This document shows positions 21,794 to 34,900 of a stretch of DNA of 64,000 bases, in pieces. The first letter of the stretch is position 1. The number at the start of each line of letters is the position of its first letter. The position numbers and the translations under genes were made by a program. This stretch comes from Aegilops tauschii subsp. strangulata (taxonomy: Eukaryota > Streptophyta > Magnoliopsida > Poales > Poaceae), in contig NC_053038.3 of NCBI RefSeq assembly GCF_002575655.3, forward strand, positions 141,872,885-141,936,884. Direction: 5' to 3'. The notes below the pieces were generated by a model, which saw only the letters and a list, made by a program, of their open reading frames with translations, did no database searches and was not told the DNA's origin.

Positions 21794-23342
21794 ACCAACT
21801 TAGGCCAAAAGCCGCTTGGGGGAGTACGTATTTCCCACCGACATTACATTCATGTTCACACACTCATGCCAGTTGTCGGTGCTCATACTTTTTCATTGTA
21901 CTATCCATGCTAGTTTATTTTCTTTTCTAAGCCTTCTTCTTGTGTGTTTGAAAAACCTTAAGAAAAACCAAACAAAATAGTTATAGCTTTTAGCTAGTTT
22001 ACTTTCCATGCCTGTAGTAGTATAATTAAAAGAAAACCCAAAAAGATTTCTCGTTCTTCTTTTTTTTGTTGGGAGTTTTCCCGTGTAAATAGTTTTATTT
22101 TATTTCTTTTTCTTTGGGGGTCGAGAGGAGAAGACCATGATGAAAATGTTGAAATAGCTCTTATATGCATTATTGTTGATTTAACAAAGAGCCCATATTA
22201 CCTTGTCTTCTGTTGTGTATTAAATGCTTGCAGATTCCAGCTTAGTCCAATGCACGTGCACTATTATTATCATCCACATCGTTCGGTCGTGCAAGTGAAA
22301 GGCAATAATGACGATGTATGATGAACTAATTGAGATGGGAAAAGCTGGTATGAACTCGACCTATCTTGTTTTTGTAAATATGATTAGTTCATCATTCCTG
22401 ATTCAGCCTATTATGAATGAAACATGTTTGCAATGACAATTAGAGATTATAGTTGCTCATGCCATGCTTAATTAGCTAGGAGTTTATAATGGTCTACCTT
22501 GCGTGCCAACATGCTATTAAAATGGTTGTGATTTGGTATGATAGGATGGTGTCCTCCTTTGAACGATTCGAGTGGCTTGACTTGGCACATGTTCACTCAT
22601 GTAGTTGAAACAAAATCAACATAGCCTCCACGATATTTATGTTCATGGTGGATTATATCCTACTCATGCTTGCACTCAGTGTTGATTAATTTAATGCATG
22701 TTCATGACTGTTGTCGCTCTCTAGTTGGTCGCTTCCCAATCTCTTTCTAGCCTTTACTTGTACTAAGCAGGAATACTGCTTGTGCATCCACTTCCATAAA
22801 CCCCAAATTTATCCCATATAAGACTCCACCATACCTTCCTATATGCGGTATCTACCTGTCGTTCCAAGTAAATTTGTATGTGCCAAACTCTAAACCTTCA
22901 AATGAAATTTTGTTTTGTATGCTCGAATAGCTCATGTATCAACTAGGGCTATCTGTATCTTCCATGCTAGGTGGGTTATTCTCACGAGGAGTGGACTCCG
23001 CTCCTCACTCACGAGAAAATGGCCGGTCACCGGGATGCCCAGTCCCATGCTCAAATCAAATCAAAATAATTGCAAACAAAACTCCCCCATGACTGTTGTT
23101 AGTTGGAGGCACCCATTGTTTCGGGCAAGCCATGGATTGATGCTTGTTGGTGGAGGGGGAGTATAAACTTTACCATTCTGCTTGGGAACCGCCTATAATG
23201 TTTGTAGCATGGAAGATATCCAGATCTCTCGGTTGTTATGTTGATAATGAAAGTATGCCGCTCAAAATATTATTCATCTCTATTTCAAAACTCGAGCTCT
23301 GGCACCTCTACAAATCCCTGCTTCCCTCTGCGAAGGGCCTAT
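21794..23342 (+). other. 3' non-coding internal region of the Athila-type element
   Basis: No ORF. A T-rich first half and a stretch ending 'ctctgcgaagggcctat' directly before the Copia insertion. Long non-coding 3' regions are usual in this lineage. Confidence 0.55.
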
Positions 23343-24674
23343 TGTAAGTGCATCTACTGCCACCCCTGGGTGGTTTTGGAGTATTGACGACAAACCTGGT
23401 TGAGGGACTAATGTGTTTGTGAGAATTGCAGGATAACACAGGTAGTAGTCCCGCATTGATTCGGTTTACCTACCGGAGATGACCCCTAAAAATGTGTGAA
23501 GACAGTGAAGACAATGGTGGTATGTGAAGATAATCGCAATGAAGATTATGACCCGAGAAGATGTTCACGTGAAGACTATGGAGTGTGAAGACATAGTTGT
23601 TTCGTAGTTTCCTTTTCTTCTTTGTTGTGTCATAGGAACCACCGTACTGTTAAGTGGGGTCCAAGTGAACAAACTCAGAGTGACTGAAGTGATGCTCAAC
23701 CAAATCCTATGTCTTCGAGCGAAGACAATGAGAGGAAATCTTATCCAGAGTTGGATGAGTCAGCTTTACTTGTAGCCCAAGTCAAGCTGCCGCGTGTGTT
23801 TGAAATCTGACCGTTGGACACGTGTCAGTTCCTTAGTGACCTAGGGTCATTTTGGACAAATCAGGTCGGGTTGCCTAGTGGCTATAAATAGCCCACCCCC
23901 TGCACCATAAATTGGAGGCTTCTCAGAGTTAGTGCACGGCTTTTGTCATTTGAGAGCAACCCTCCTCGAAGCCTTTGAGAGAAAGATCCTTGCGAGGACA
24001 AAGCCCAAAACACCCAGAGTCAAAGAGTGTTAGGCATCACTGAAGTCTTTCTGGCCACGTGACCTAAAGACTTGTTACACTTGAGGACTGTGAATCCTCC
24101 AGCCGGTTAGGTGTCGCGTTCTGAGCATCCAAGAGTCATTGTGGATTGCCGGTGAACAAAGTTTGTGAAGGTTTGGAAGTCTACCTTGAAGACTTACCAG
24201 AGTGATTGGCGAGGACTGAGTGTCCTTAGCTCAAGGGGAATAAGGTGAAGACGCGGTCTTCTGAGTTGAATCTCAGCCCCCTAACCAGACGTACAGTTGT
24301 CACAGCAACTGGAACTGGTCCAACAAATCCTTGTACTCACCAAGCAACTGGTTCTATCTCTTCCCTCACTTATTTACAGTTTGTCTTCGTGAAGTCATTT
24401 GCATGCTTGCCTTCTCTGTTTGACTTCACTGTGTGATGACGATTGTTGTTTGGGTTCATACTATCTTCCATCCTGATCTGTACTACCTAGCTGCTAATAC
24501 TCATCGTGCTTTCACTTCATTACTTGCTTGACTATGGCTTGTCTAGTGTAGTCTACCTTCCGCTGCATATCAATAGGTTCATATTTATCGTTTGTCTTCA
24601 AAGCTCCTATGTTTTGAAGACTTTCATAAAAATCGCCTATTCACCCCCCCTCTTGTCGATAACTAGCACTTTCA
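23343..24674 (+). repeat. Left LTR of the Copia element
   Basis: TGTAAGTGCATCTACTGCC to CTAGCACTTTCA, 1,332 bp. It matches 37983-38161 over its first 179 bp. A 'ggctataaatagcccacc' TATA-type block lies at about 23880. Confidence 0.9.
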
Positions 24675-24676
24675 AT

Positions 24677-24688
24677 TGGTATCAGAGC
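24677..24688 (+). other. Primer binding site, initiator tRNA-Met type
   Basis: TGGTATCAGAGC starts two bases after the left LTR. Confidence 0.9.
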
Positions 24689-24740
24689 AAGGTACTCCCT
24701 TGTTCTGTGTGATTCGGTTTAACCACCTGGAGTTTTAGCT

Positions 24741-26706
24741 ATGTCGACTGCAGGGATAATCAAAGTCTCCGCTACATGCCCTGTCTTCGATGACACTGAT
24801 TACCCCTACTGGAAGAATAAGATGCGTATGCATCTTGAAGCCATTGATGTCGACCTATGGTATGTCGTCAAGAACGGCGTTCCCAAGGGCGGTGAAGGTG
24901 TCACCCCTACTGATGTCAAGAAGTTCATTCAACTGGATTCTACTGCCAAGAACATCATCTGTGGTCATCTGACCAAAGGACAGTATGGCCGTGTGAGTGC
25001 TCTGGAAACTTCGAAGCTAGTCTGGGACTGGCTCTCCAAGGTCAACGAAGGCGTCTCAACCCAGAGAGACTCAAGGATCTGTGTTCTTCGCAACCTTTTC
25101 AACTGCTTCAAGAGAAACGACAATGAGAATGTCCAGCTCACGTTTGATCGCCTCACTAACATCACAAATGAGCTACATGCTCTTGGTGCCACTGAGATCA
25201 CCAAGCATGAAATTGTCAAGACACTCCTGAGATCACTTCACAGCTCGTTTGACACCCTAGACTTGATGATCCAAGAAGGCCCTGACTTTAGGACTCTCGA
25301 TCCGTCTGACATACTTGAGAGGCTCAACACACATGAGTTCCAGTTATCTGAGAAAAGAGAGATCTATGGTTCTAGCTATGGACGTACACACGCTTTGAAG
25401 GCAAAAGTTGTTTCCTCATCTGAAGAAGAATCTGACTGCAGTTCTGGGGACCCTAAAGGCATTGGAAAGGAGCTCGCTATGCTTGTGAAGAAGTTCCAGA
25501 AACTCACAAGAAGAAAGGCTTCAGAAAGTCTTCAAGATCCAGCTCGAGAAATGATGAAGCTTCTACTCATGACCACAAGAAGAGAACATGCCACAAGTGC
25601 AAGAAACCTGGTCACTACATCTCTGAGTGTCCTCAGTGGGACAATGAGACCAACAAGAAGAAGAAGAGCAAGGAATATGATTCTGATGACAAGAAGAAGA
25701 AGAAATCCTCAAAGTCGTCTTCCAAGTCTTCGTCCAAGTCTTCATCACATAAGAAGAGCTCATCTGGCAAGGCTTGTGCTTTTGTTGGCAATGAGATGGA
25801 TTCAGAGGAGGAGTCTGCTTTTGAGGAGGCAGAGGTGGAGTCTGAGGAGGAGTCAGACTCTGGTGTTGCAAGTCTAGCTCTAGCCACAGCCTACGTTGCC
25901 AAGTCCATCTTCAACACTGAAGACAATGGCTCCGTCACCAACGCTGATGCTAATGACAAGGACGACTCTGCCCCCACCTACTGCTACATGGCACGTGGTT
26001 CCAAGGTAAACTCACGCGATGCTTACTTTCAAACATCAAGTGAAGATGACTCTGACTGTGAATCCAAACCTAGCTACAAAACACTTGATAAAATTGCAAC
26101 TGAACAACGGAAAGCTATGGAACATATTCAAAAACTGTTAGACAAAAGCGATGACCTGTTGGACGCGAAATGACCCGATCTCAGTCCTTAATTGAGGACA
26201 TCAAAAATCTTCATGTTAAGTACGAGGAACTTGAAAGTCGTCATGAAACGCTCTCAATAACTCATGAAAAGCTTTCCTATGATTATCTTCAAAGGAAGCA
26301 AGAACTTGAGAAATTGAGAGCAGTTCATGAAGATCTTCAAAAAGAGAACGAGTCACTTCATGCTCAACAGATCAGTCCCGCTCAGGAAGGATTTGAACCA
26401 CCATGTCTAAAATGCCTTGAGCGTGATAACGCTACTTCTGTTGCTGAATGTTCTGCTACTGCCTCTGCTACAATATCTTCAACTGTTGATGTGGTAACTA
26501 ACCCCTCTGCTGAGGATGCCACTACTATTGCTGATGAAAATGCCAGGCTGAAGACATTGCTTGAGACTGTGACATACAAAAGCCTCAAAGGGCATCAGAC
26601 ACTATGTGATGTCCTCAAAAAGCAGATTCTGAGACGAAACCCTAGGAAAGAGGGTGTTGGGTTTGAGAGGAAAATGAATGTTGATGGTTCTTACTGGCAG
26701 CCTTAG
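24741..26706 (+). pseudogene. gag of the Copia element
   Basis: Starts MSTAGIIKVSATCPVFDDTD and carries the Copia gag (UBN2-like) pattern YPYWKNKMRMHLEAIDVDLW. The frame shifts near 25520; in the correct downstream frame a CCHC zinc knuckle, CHKCKKPGHYISEC, lies at about 25588-25629, followed by Lys/Ser-rich and acidic tracts. A further shift at about 26170 leads to a coiled-coil-like stretch (MTRSQSLIEDIKNLHVKYEE), and a TAG at 26704 interrupts it. It would form the particle shell in the cytoplasm if intact. Confidence 0.8.
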
Positions 26707-27525
26707 CAGTACCCCAAAACCACATGGGTTGCTGCAAAGGGACCTTCAGTGGACCCATCCACCTTATCTGGCTTCACTTGTGCTAACCCTATCATCATTG
26801 ATGAATCCTTTGATGCAAACTATAAACTATTTAAGAATCAGAATGGTGAAGTGTTTGCCAGGTATATTGGTACTAACTGCAGGAATGGACCACCCATGAA
26901 GAAGATCTGGGTGCCCAAAAGCTGTATTGAGAATCTTCCTGTGAATGTCATCATGACACCATCCGGGAAGAAGACAAACCCCAGACCAAAGGCTTCACAT
27001 GGCCCAAAGGCTTCATACAGACAGAGGACTCACCAGAGTCACCCTAACGCCAATGTTTTGCAGGGAAATCATACTCAGGCTTATGAATATGAGCGTGTAT
27101 CATCAAACTGCTATGTTCATAAGACTAAGAACTATTCTTCTTATTCATATGAGTATTATTCACCACCTGCAAGGCTATTTGCTAGGGCTCCAAAGCCAAA
27201 GTTCTCAGATGCTGCACTTAGACTCATTGCTTCTAAGCCACCCCTGAAAATGTGGGTGGTTAAGAAGACTAACTATCTTTTGCAGGGAAAGGTCTCCAGC
27301 CAAAAATCAAAGGCGTCCGATGCTTATGCTGGGGACCTAAAACATCTTGTGGGGTGCAAGATAAAATGCCCAAATGGTCTTACTATGTATTTTGTTCCTG
27401 AATCGCCTACCAATCATCCTATCAGTCTAACCTTGATCTGAGCTTTGATAATCCTCTTGTCCGTCAAATGTTTATGCTTCACAATACTCTTGGTGAAGCC
27501 TATCCCCCAAACTGTACTGTAGGGT
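26707..27525 (+). pseudogene. Gag-PR linker region of the Copia element
   Basis: In frame with the preceding gag after the TAG, it reads KKIWVPKSCIENLPVNVIM and a Tyr/Ser-rich stretch, then loses frame near 27441. It is typical of the long spacer between gag and protease in SIRE-type elements. No catalytic motif. Confidence 0.6.
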
Positions 27526-27849
27526 ATGACACCAAATGCTTCAGAATGGATTATGGATAGTGGATGCACTAATCACATGACAGGTGATCGAAGTCTTCTC
27601 ATGGACTCAACCTTATGTCCATCTGACAAGAGTCACATCACATTTGCTGACACTGGTAAAAGCAAGGTATTGGGTATAGGTAGAGTTGCAATCTCAAAGG
27701 ATCAGCACATGGATAAAGTGATGCTTGTTGAATCCCTTGGTTTCAACTTAATGTCTGTCTCAATGCTTTGTGATTTGAACATGATTGTGATATTTGGAAA
27801 ATATCGTTGCCTTGTTCTAATGGAATCTGACCAAGTCTCTAGTCTTTGA
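27526..27849 (+). pseudogene. Protease domain of the Copia element
   Basis: Contains WIMDSGCTNHMTG, the D-S-G aspartic protease active site, then FADTGKSKVLGIGRV and FNLMSVSMLCD. A frameshift near 27842 breaks the link to the integrase. Confidence 0.8.
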
Positions 27850-28999
27850 AGGGTACCAGAAAGATGGTCTATATATGGTAGATTTCTCAGCAGGACCACA
27901 GTTGGCCGTATGTCTTCTAGCAAAAGCTTCAGAGTGATGGCTCTGGCATCGGAGGCTAGGGCATGCTAGCATGAGGAACTTGTACACTCTCGCTAAGAAG
28001 AAACACGTCATAGGCATCGAGGGTGTCAAGTTCAAGAAGGATCATCTGTGTGGTGCCTGCGAAGCTGGAAAAATGACGAGGGCCAAGCATCCCTCGAAGA
28101 CAATCATGACGACATCTCAACCCTTCGAGCTGCTACACATGGACTTATTTGGTCCTACTCACTACCCTACTCTTACTACCACTGCTTGTCTCTATGGCTT
28201 TGTCATTGCTGATGATTATTCAAGATATACTTGAGTGCACATAATCCTCTACAAGAATGAAGTGCAGGATGTCTTCAGACGCTTCGCCAATCGTGCCATG
28301 ACGAACTATGGCATCAAGATCAAGCACATCAGAAGTGACAACAGCACAGAGTTCAAGAACACTGGCCTCGATCTTTACCTTGATACATTAGGCATCACTC
28401 ATGAGTTCTCTGCTCCATGCACACCTTCGCAGAATGGCATCGTGGAGCGCAAGAACAGAACACTTATCGAGATGGCTCGGACGATGCTTGATGAATACTA
28501 GACTCCAAGGAAGTTCTGGCCCGAAGCCATTGATACTCCATGCCATGTCATCAACCGTGTTTATCTTCACAAGCTTCTGAAAAAGACATCCTATGAGCTC
28601 CTAACTCGTAAGAAGCCAAACGTCAGTTACTTCAGAGTATTTGGTGCTAGGTGCTGGATCGGGGATCCACATCACACTTCAAAATTTGCACCAAAAGCAC
28701 ATGAAGGTTTTATGCTTGGTTACGGAAAGGATTCGCACTCCTACAGAGTCTTCAACCTCTTTCACTATAAAGTGGTTGAAATTGTAGATGTGCGGTTCGA
28801 TGAGACTAACGGCTCGCAAAGAGAGCACCTGCCAAATGTGCTAGATGAAGTTCCACCTAGTGAATCCATCAAGCTTATGGGAACTGGAGAAATCATACCG
28901 TCTGAGGCACAGGCTGAAGAGGAACTTATCATTTCTGCACCTAATCAACCTGAAGACAATGTTCAGCCTGAAGTCAATGCTCAAAATGGAAGACAATGA
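27850..28999 (+). pseudogene. Integrase domain of the Copia element
   Basis: After a TGA near 27929 the pre-integrase zinc-binding block reads LGHASMRNLYTL and HLCGACEAGK (HHCC). The catalytic core follows: LLHMDLFGP (first D), IRSDNSTEFKN (second D; usual G replaced by S), and PSQNGIVERKNRT (E). In-frame stops occur at 28232-28234 (TGA where a Trp is expected) and 28499-28501. The C-terminal part is YFRVFGARCWIGDPHH. Integrase inserts element DNA into the chromosome; this copy cannot be translated through. Confidence 0.85.
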
Positions 29000-30123
29000 T
29001 CAGCAAGAGCAAAATCTTCGTCCAGTTCATCCTCGTGTTGCAAATGAAGTACAGATTGAGAAGATAATTGATAGCATCAATGCACCTGGTCCACTCACTC
29101 GTTCAAGAGCAACACAACTAGCTAATTTATGTGGGCACTTTGGATTTGTCTCAATATCTGAACCCAAGAAAGTTGCTGAAGCCTTCATGGAACATGAATG
29201 GGTTCAAGCTATGCAAGAAGAGCTTCAACAGTTCGAGATGAACAATGTGTGGGAATTGGTCAAGCGTCCTGATCCTCGCAAGCACAACATCATAGGCACC
29301 AAATGGATATATCGCAACAAGCAAGATGAGCATGGTCAAGTGGTCAGAAACAAGGCTCGTCTCGTTGCCCAAGGGTACACTCAAGTTGAAGGGATTGACT
29401 TCGATGAAACATTTGCTCCCATGGTTAGGCTTGAAGCCATACGCATACTGCTAGCCTACGCCAACCATCACAACATCCTTCTGTACCAAATGGATGTGAA
29501 AAGTGCCTTTCTCAACGGCAAGATTGAAGAAGAAGTGTATGTTGCACAACCACCTGGCTTTGAAGATCCAAAACATCATGATATGGTATACAAGCTCAAC
29601 AAGGCACTGTATGGCCTCAAACAAGCCCCTTGTGCTTGGTATGACACACTCAAAGACTTCCTGAAGAGCAAAGGCTTCAAACCTGGTTCTCTAGATCCTA
29701 CACTCTTCGCGAAGACATATGATGGAGAACTATTTGTGTGCCAGATCTATGTGGATGACATTATCTTCGGCTGCACTAACCAGAAATACGGTGATGAGTT
29801 TGGACACATGATGCATGAGCAATATCAGATGTCCATGATGGGTGAGCTGAAGTTCTTCCTAGGTCTTCAAATTCGTCAGCAAAGCAACGACATCTTCATA
29901 TCTCAAGAAAAATACCTCAAATACTTCCTGAAGTAGTATGGAATGCAAGATTGCAAAGGTTACACGACGCCAATGCCAACCAAAAGTCATCTGGGTCCTG
30001 ACGCTAATGGTAAAGAGTTCGATCATACCGCTCTATGATTGGTTCTTTACTTTATTTATGTGCAGCTAGGCCAGATATCATGCTTAGTGTTTGCATGTGT
30101 GCCTGATTCCATGCGGCATCAAA
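29000..30123 (+). pseudogene. Reverse transcriptase domain of the Copia element
   Basis: An open frame from 28845 to 29936 covers most of the [22 protein letters not shown], then [34 protein letters not shown] and the catalytic IYVDDIIFG (YVDD) near 29745. A TAG at 29934 and several stops to about 30140 break the connection to RNase H. Confidence 0.9.
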
Positions 30124-30694
30124 GGAATCGCATCACTTAGCTGTGAAGCGAATTCTTCGATATTTGGCTTACACCCCAACACTAGGATTATGGTATCCAA
30201 AGGGCTCAGAGTTTGATCTAGTTGGATTCTCGGATGCTCATTATGCTGGTGACAAGGTGGATCGCAAGTCTACATCAGGCACATGTCACTTTCTGGGACG
30301 ATCACTTGTCTGTTGGTCTTCAAAGAAGCAGAACTGTGTGTCTCTCTCCACTGCTGAATCTGAATACATTGTTGCTGGATCTTGCTGCGTTCAGCTTCTA
30401 TGGATGAAGCAAACTCTCAAGGACTATGGCATCCATCTGAAGCAAGTACCACTCTACTGCGACAATGAAAGCGCCATCAAGATTGCCAACAACCCAGTTC
30501 AGCACTCGAAGACAAAGCACATTGAAATTCATCATCACTTTCTCAGAGATCATGTTATGAAGGAAGATATTGATATCATTCACGTCAACACTGAAGAGCA
30601 ATTAGCAGATATCTTCACAAAGCCCTTGGATGAGAAAAGGTTTTGCAAGTTGCGATGTGAGCTAAATATCTTAGAATCCTCAAATGTCCTGTGA
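30124..30694 (+). pseudogene. RNase H domain of the Copia element
   Basis: Open from about 30137 to 30694: AVKRILRYLAYTPTLGLWYP, FSDAHYAGDKVDRKSTSG (first catalytic D), LSTAESEYIVAG (E) and QLADIFTKPLDEKRF, then a stop. It degrades RNA in RNA-DNA hybrids during reverse transcription. Confidence 0.9.
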
Positions 30695-31985
30695 TTGGGC
30701 ACACATCCTAACACTTATGCATGTTGATGACTTAGATGTGCAACACACGACGTAAAGTATATCTTCAATCAATGAAGACATACACTCTAAGTGTGAATAC
30801 ATTAATGTGAAATTTGACTTCGGAGCGCCACGATAATTGTGCGCCGTGTCTGGGTCTAATACTTCCTATACGGTGGGTAACGCCACCACCAAACCTTTGT
30901 TTGAAGTGTTTCATTGGGCGTCTCATTTGCTAAGTCTTCACATTTGATTTATCTTCAACCTTAATTGGACTTCATGTTTATCTTCACTTTGTTTATTTGG
31001 TCTTATATATACATATATTTGTGTTCTGTCCTCTAGAGCATTCACTTATAGCTATGTCTTCTTGCTTGAATCTTTTGATCTAAGTGAATGTGATCGGACC
31101 CTTACCTCTTCTATGCTTCTATCTGAAATTCTATCTATCCAAATCATATGCATTCTATTGAAACTGACAAATGTCTTCTCTGCGTCCTTGTCAGCAGAAG
31201 ATACAGAGACAAAAATTGAATCTGTTTTAAATGCTATATCCTTATTGCCTGAAACCCGGAGAAGCCGGAACGACCACCCGACAGTCCAGGCGTGCGTGGG
31301 AACATGGAACAACTTCCAATGTGTTGCATGTTTGCCACGTGTCCCTCAGATGTGAACCGCCAGGGGCACCTGCGTAATTGCGTGTGATGTCCCATTCCTT
31401 ATAAATACACATCACATCACGGTCAAAACCCTTCTCCCACCTCTCCACCTTGCACAAACCCTAGCGCCAACGCTAGCTCTCGACGACACCGGCGACGAAG
31501 TGCTTAGCTGCCACGACCTCACCGACGTCATCCTCATGTCGGCCGCGGACCTCGTCTCCTCCGCCGCCGCCGTAGGTGTCTTCCATCGCCAAGTTAGGGC
31601 ACGAGAGATTGAACTGCTCGGCCTCCCACTCCACTCCATCTAGCAGTTCTTCGTGTGGTAATTAAAACTTACTTTTTACTGCCTTTTTGATCTGATAGAT
31701 TCATCTTTCTCCACCAAAAGTGGTTTCTAAACCTACAAAATTGGATCTATCCTGTTCTGCATCTCATATCATGCCTAGTATATTCACTTATGCTTCACAA
31801 CTAGTTAGATTCCTCACTTGTACCTATTCTTGGATTCGTACAAATCTAGAACCAACTCTCAACATATAAGTGAATGTCTTCGCGCTATGAGGTCAATGTC
31901 TTCAAACTAATTTATCTTCAAAATCTTCTGAGAATGCATATGACCTCTTCCCCTTCCCTCGCATCTCTAATGCTATCACAGGTCC
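30695..31985 (+). promoter_or_regulatory. Spacer with TATA box and leader-like sequence upstream of the third ORF
   Basis: About 1.3 kb without a pol frame. At 31398-31406 CTTATAAAT is followed by a CT-rich leader and a short ATG frame (31534, MSAADLVSSAAAVGVF), then a 'gtggtaatt' donor-like site near 31655 and a TATCACAG acceptor-like site at about 31981, directly before the third ORF. This arrangement suggests a separate, spliced transcript. Inference from sequence only. Confidence 0.4.
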
Positions 31986-34900
31986 ATGTCCGTGGGAGAA
32001 TCCCTTGGTTCTCGTAGTCTGCATTCATTTGCAGAGTTTTTACAGCGTCACATTAATTCTCATGAAGCCAGTTACTGTCTGACCAGCAGACGGAAGCCTT
32101 TGCAAGTTCTGAAGCCATTCAATTTGAACTTCATGGCCACAGAAAAGTCAGCAAGAAAGGGCGGCAGACAGCGCCATGGGAATACATCCAAAGATTTGCC
32201 ACCAGATCTCTATGAGTTATACAAGACAAACACTGAAGAAACCTATGGTGAACGCAAGACTCGATTCCAATGGATTCGCAGATACTTGGCTGAACAATGG
32301 TTTCTGTACAGATTTGTGACTGCAGAGTCAGTAGAGAAGAATGCCAGCAAGCGACCATGGGGGATATTCTCTTCAAAAATCTTCCACCCAGGTCCAGAAC
32401 TGAAGCCATTGCTCAAGGTTTCTATCCTTGCATGGTTCGCGGACCACAGCCAGAGAATGCTGACCCATCTTCTCTGCTATGGTGTCATGACGACAATCTA
32501 TTCAAGCGCAACTACAAGTTTGCCAAGGATTCTGCTGTGAAAAATAAGAAAGCATTTGGACTCAACTTCAACCCCGGTCCATCTGCTCCTCGGGCTGATG
32601 GCACCCATGATGCTGAACCCAATATCGTTGGGTCCTTCTACAACCTCGAAGGTCTCATCACACACATTGCTGTTCAGGGGACAGCCGTTGTCGGTGGAAA
32701 CGACACCTATGGGGTCCCTGGGATCCCTTCTACGGTCGGCGGGCGCGAGGTCATGAGAAGAGCAGGTTTAGGAGCTAGCACAAAGATTGTTTACCCAGGT
32801 TCGGGCCGCGGGGATGCGTAAAACCCTAGTCCTGCTTTGGTGGATGTATTGAGTGTTCTTGAGCTCTCAAACTAGCTACGGTCGCCGTGTAGTTCAAAAG
32901 AGCCGAATCCTTCTCCTGGTCGCCTTGGGCCTCCTTTTATAGGAAAAGGGGTTGCCACAGTGGCACACAGGAGGTGGAAAGGCGTACAGTGCGCGAGCTT
33001 ATCGCTCGGCATTATGGGACAAAGCGCATTCAATGCGCTACTTAGGTGTCCATTAGCTTTATCGGGGACGGGAACGAGGCCCGTCCCGTCCGTCGCTGCT
33101 CCACCTCGCTTCGACACGCGCCCAGGCCAGCGATGCGTGCAGCGCCATGTAGGCAGGTAGGCTGCTGAGGTGGTGCGGTGGTGGAGCCTTCACGAAGATT
33201 TGCATGCCACCATGCGGGTGCTTGCTGAGTTGGCCTAGAAGCCCCGTGTTGCCACGCAGGTGCCTGCCCAGCTAGTTGGGCTGGCAGCTGCATGCGAACG
33301 GCGGTGGAGTCTTGGTCGACGCGGGCCTGGCTGTGGCCCCGCTGATGCCCTCGGAAAGGGTCTTGCCGGGGGCCCGGCAAGGGTCTTGTCGTGGCGTTGC
33401 AATCGTCCCCGGCAAGGCGCTTGCCGGGGGTCTTGTGGATTTCCTCGGCTAGGATCCCGCCGAGGGTCGCCGTCTTCTAGTCCTCATCTGATCTCATATG
33501 TTTATGATCTTGACGAAGATCTGCATGCCACCACAGAGGCGCCTCCCGAGCCTTGGTTCCAATGTAGTTGGTGGTGGCGTTTGGAACCCTTGGGCTCAAG
33601 GGTGGCTCGCTCCGCTGGCGTTGGGCAAGCTGCCCCGGCAAGGCCCTTGCCGGGGTCGCGGAGGCCGCCCCGGCAAGGGTCCTGTCGGGGGAGTCCACCT
33701 CGCCTCCTTGCTGTCTTGTGTTTCTGGTCTTGGCGTTGTCTCAGTTGTCTTGTGCTTCGGCTCTTCTCCGGCTTCCCTCCTCTGTCCTGCTTAGTGTGGC
33801 CGCGGCGCGCGGCTCTGACTGCCCGTGCACAAGTAAAGGGGACAAAAGGAGAGCCCCTACTTTTCTACACCGACAGTCGTGGAGCACTCTGCTGACGACG
33901 CTGATTCTGATAAAGCTCCTGCTCCTCCTAAGCCACAGAAGCAGAAGAGACCAAAGGCTTCAAAGCCCTCCACTGCGCGAAAAGCTTCGCGTGCGAAGCC
34001 TCTGGCTACTGCCCCTCCTGAAACAAGTGTGCAGTCTGAAGATCTTTCTCGCATCTCAAAGACCAAGAAGTCTTTAAAGAAGAAAAAGCCCATCCAGAGT
34101 TCTGGGCAAGCACTAACCCCAGCTGCCGTTGTGAGGAACGAGGATGAAGCCATTGATTTTTCAAGTGATGAAGATCTTGGCGATGATGCTCTTGAGCTGC
34201 TGATAAAGAGCAAGCAAGAGGCAGAGATCTTAAACGATCTGCCCCTCTTTGATGTGGACATCTTGAATAACTTCATTGTTGAATGGTTTGACAACCCAAG
34301 CCTCAGTATCGATGATCTTCAGCTTCCAATTGGCATCAGTGTCTCCTTCCACGGAGCCATTGCTCATGAGCTGGCTCTGGCTTAGAAGATTGTCGAACTG
34401 AAGAACAAAATTGACTATGAGAAGGCTCAATTCAAGAAGCACATGGCCAAGCTCAGCGTGGCTGATCTTCAAAACTTCAAGCAGATGATGCATGACCTCA
34501 AGGAGGCGTTTCACAAGAAACATGAGGAAGCAAAAGGTTCAAGAGAGCGAATGAAACACCTCGCTACAAAATGTGTTCAAGCTCACAATGAAGTAGAAAA
34601 GCGCAAGGCTCTTGGGCGTCCAGGCATCGACCCCAAGATGGCTGCCAAAAAGAAGAAGCTTGTTGTGGCCCAAGCTGAAGCATCAGGGCGGGAAGAACCT
34701 CGCATTGTCTTCCCTGCCAGCATGACAGGCGTGAAGCCAAAGGTTCCCACAGCTGCTTCAGAACTTAAGAAGACAAGGGAAGCTGAGGCCGAAGCCAGAA
34801 AGCGCAAGAACAAGAACGCCACTGATGATGCACCACAGACCAAGAAGCGGAAGACGAAGTCTTCGAAGAAAGATCGGGCTGCTCCCATAGAGCCCCTTGT

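Larger units (their letters stand above)
15558..23342 (+). mobile_element. Ty3/Gypsy element, Athila lineage, Sabrina-like (5' part, interrupted)
   Basis: Left LTR, tRNA-Asp-type PBS, broken gag, broken protease, an internal LTR-like segment, an Athila-type second ORF and a long 3' non-coding region are all present in + orientation. No reverse transcriptase or integrase frame is found, so it looks non-autonomous or deleted. The Copia element at 23343 interrupts it before its own 3' LTR, which must lie beyond the window if it still exists. Naming rests on recognition of the LTR. Confidence 0.75.

Noticed and set aside
24290..24436. Possible separate gene in the Copia LTR
   Set aside because: Lies wholly within the left LTR; short frame without support.
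25563..25887. Minus-strand frames opposite the Copia gag
   Set aside because: Shadows of the Lys/Ser-rich tract; the zinc knuckle is on the + strand.
33260..33895. 211-codon frame and overlapping frames
   Set aside because: Inside a solo LTR; low-complexity GGC/GCC repeats keep all frames open. The equivalents at 44700-45390, 55580-55914 and 62975-63313 were rejected for the same reason.
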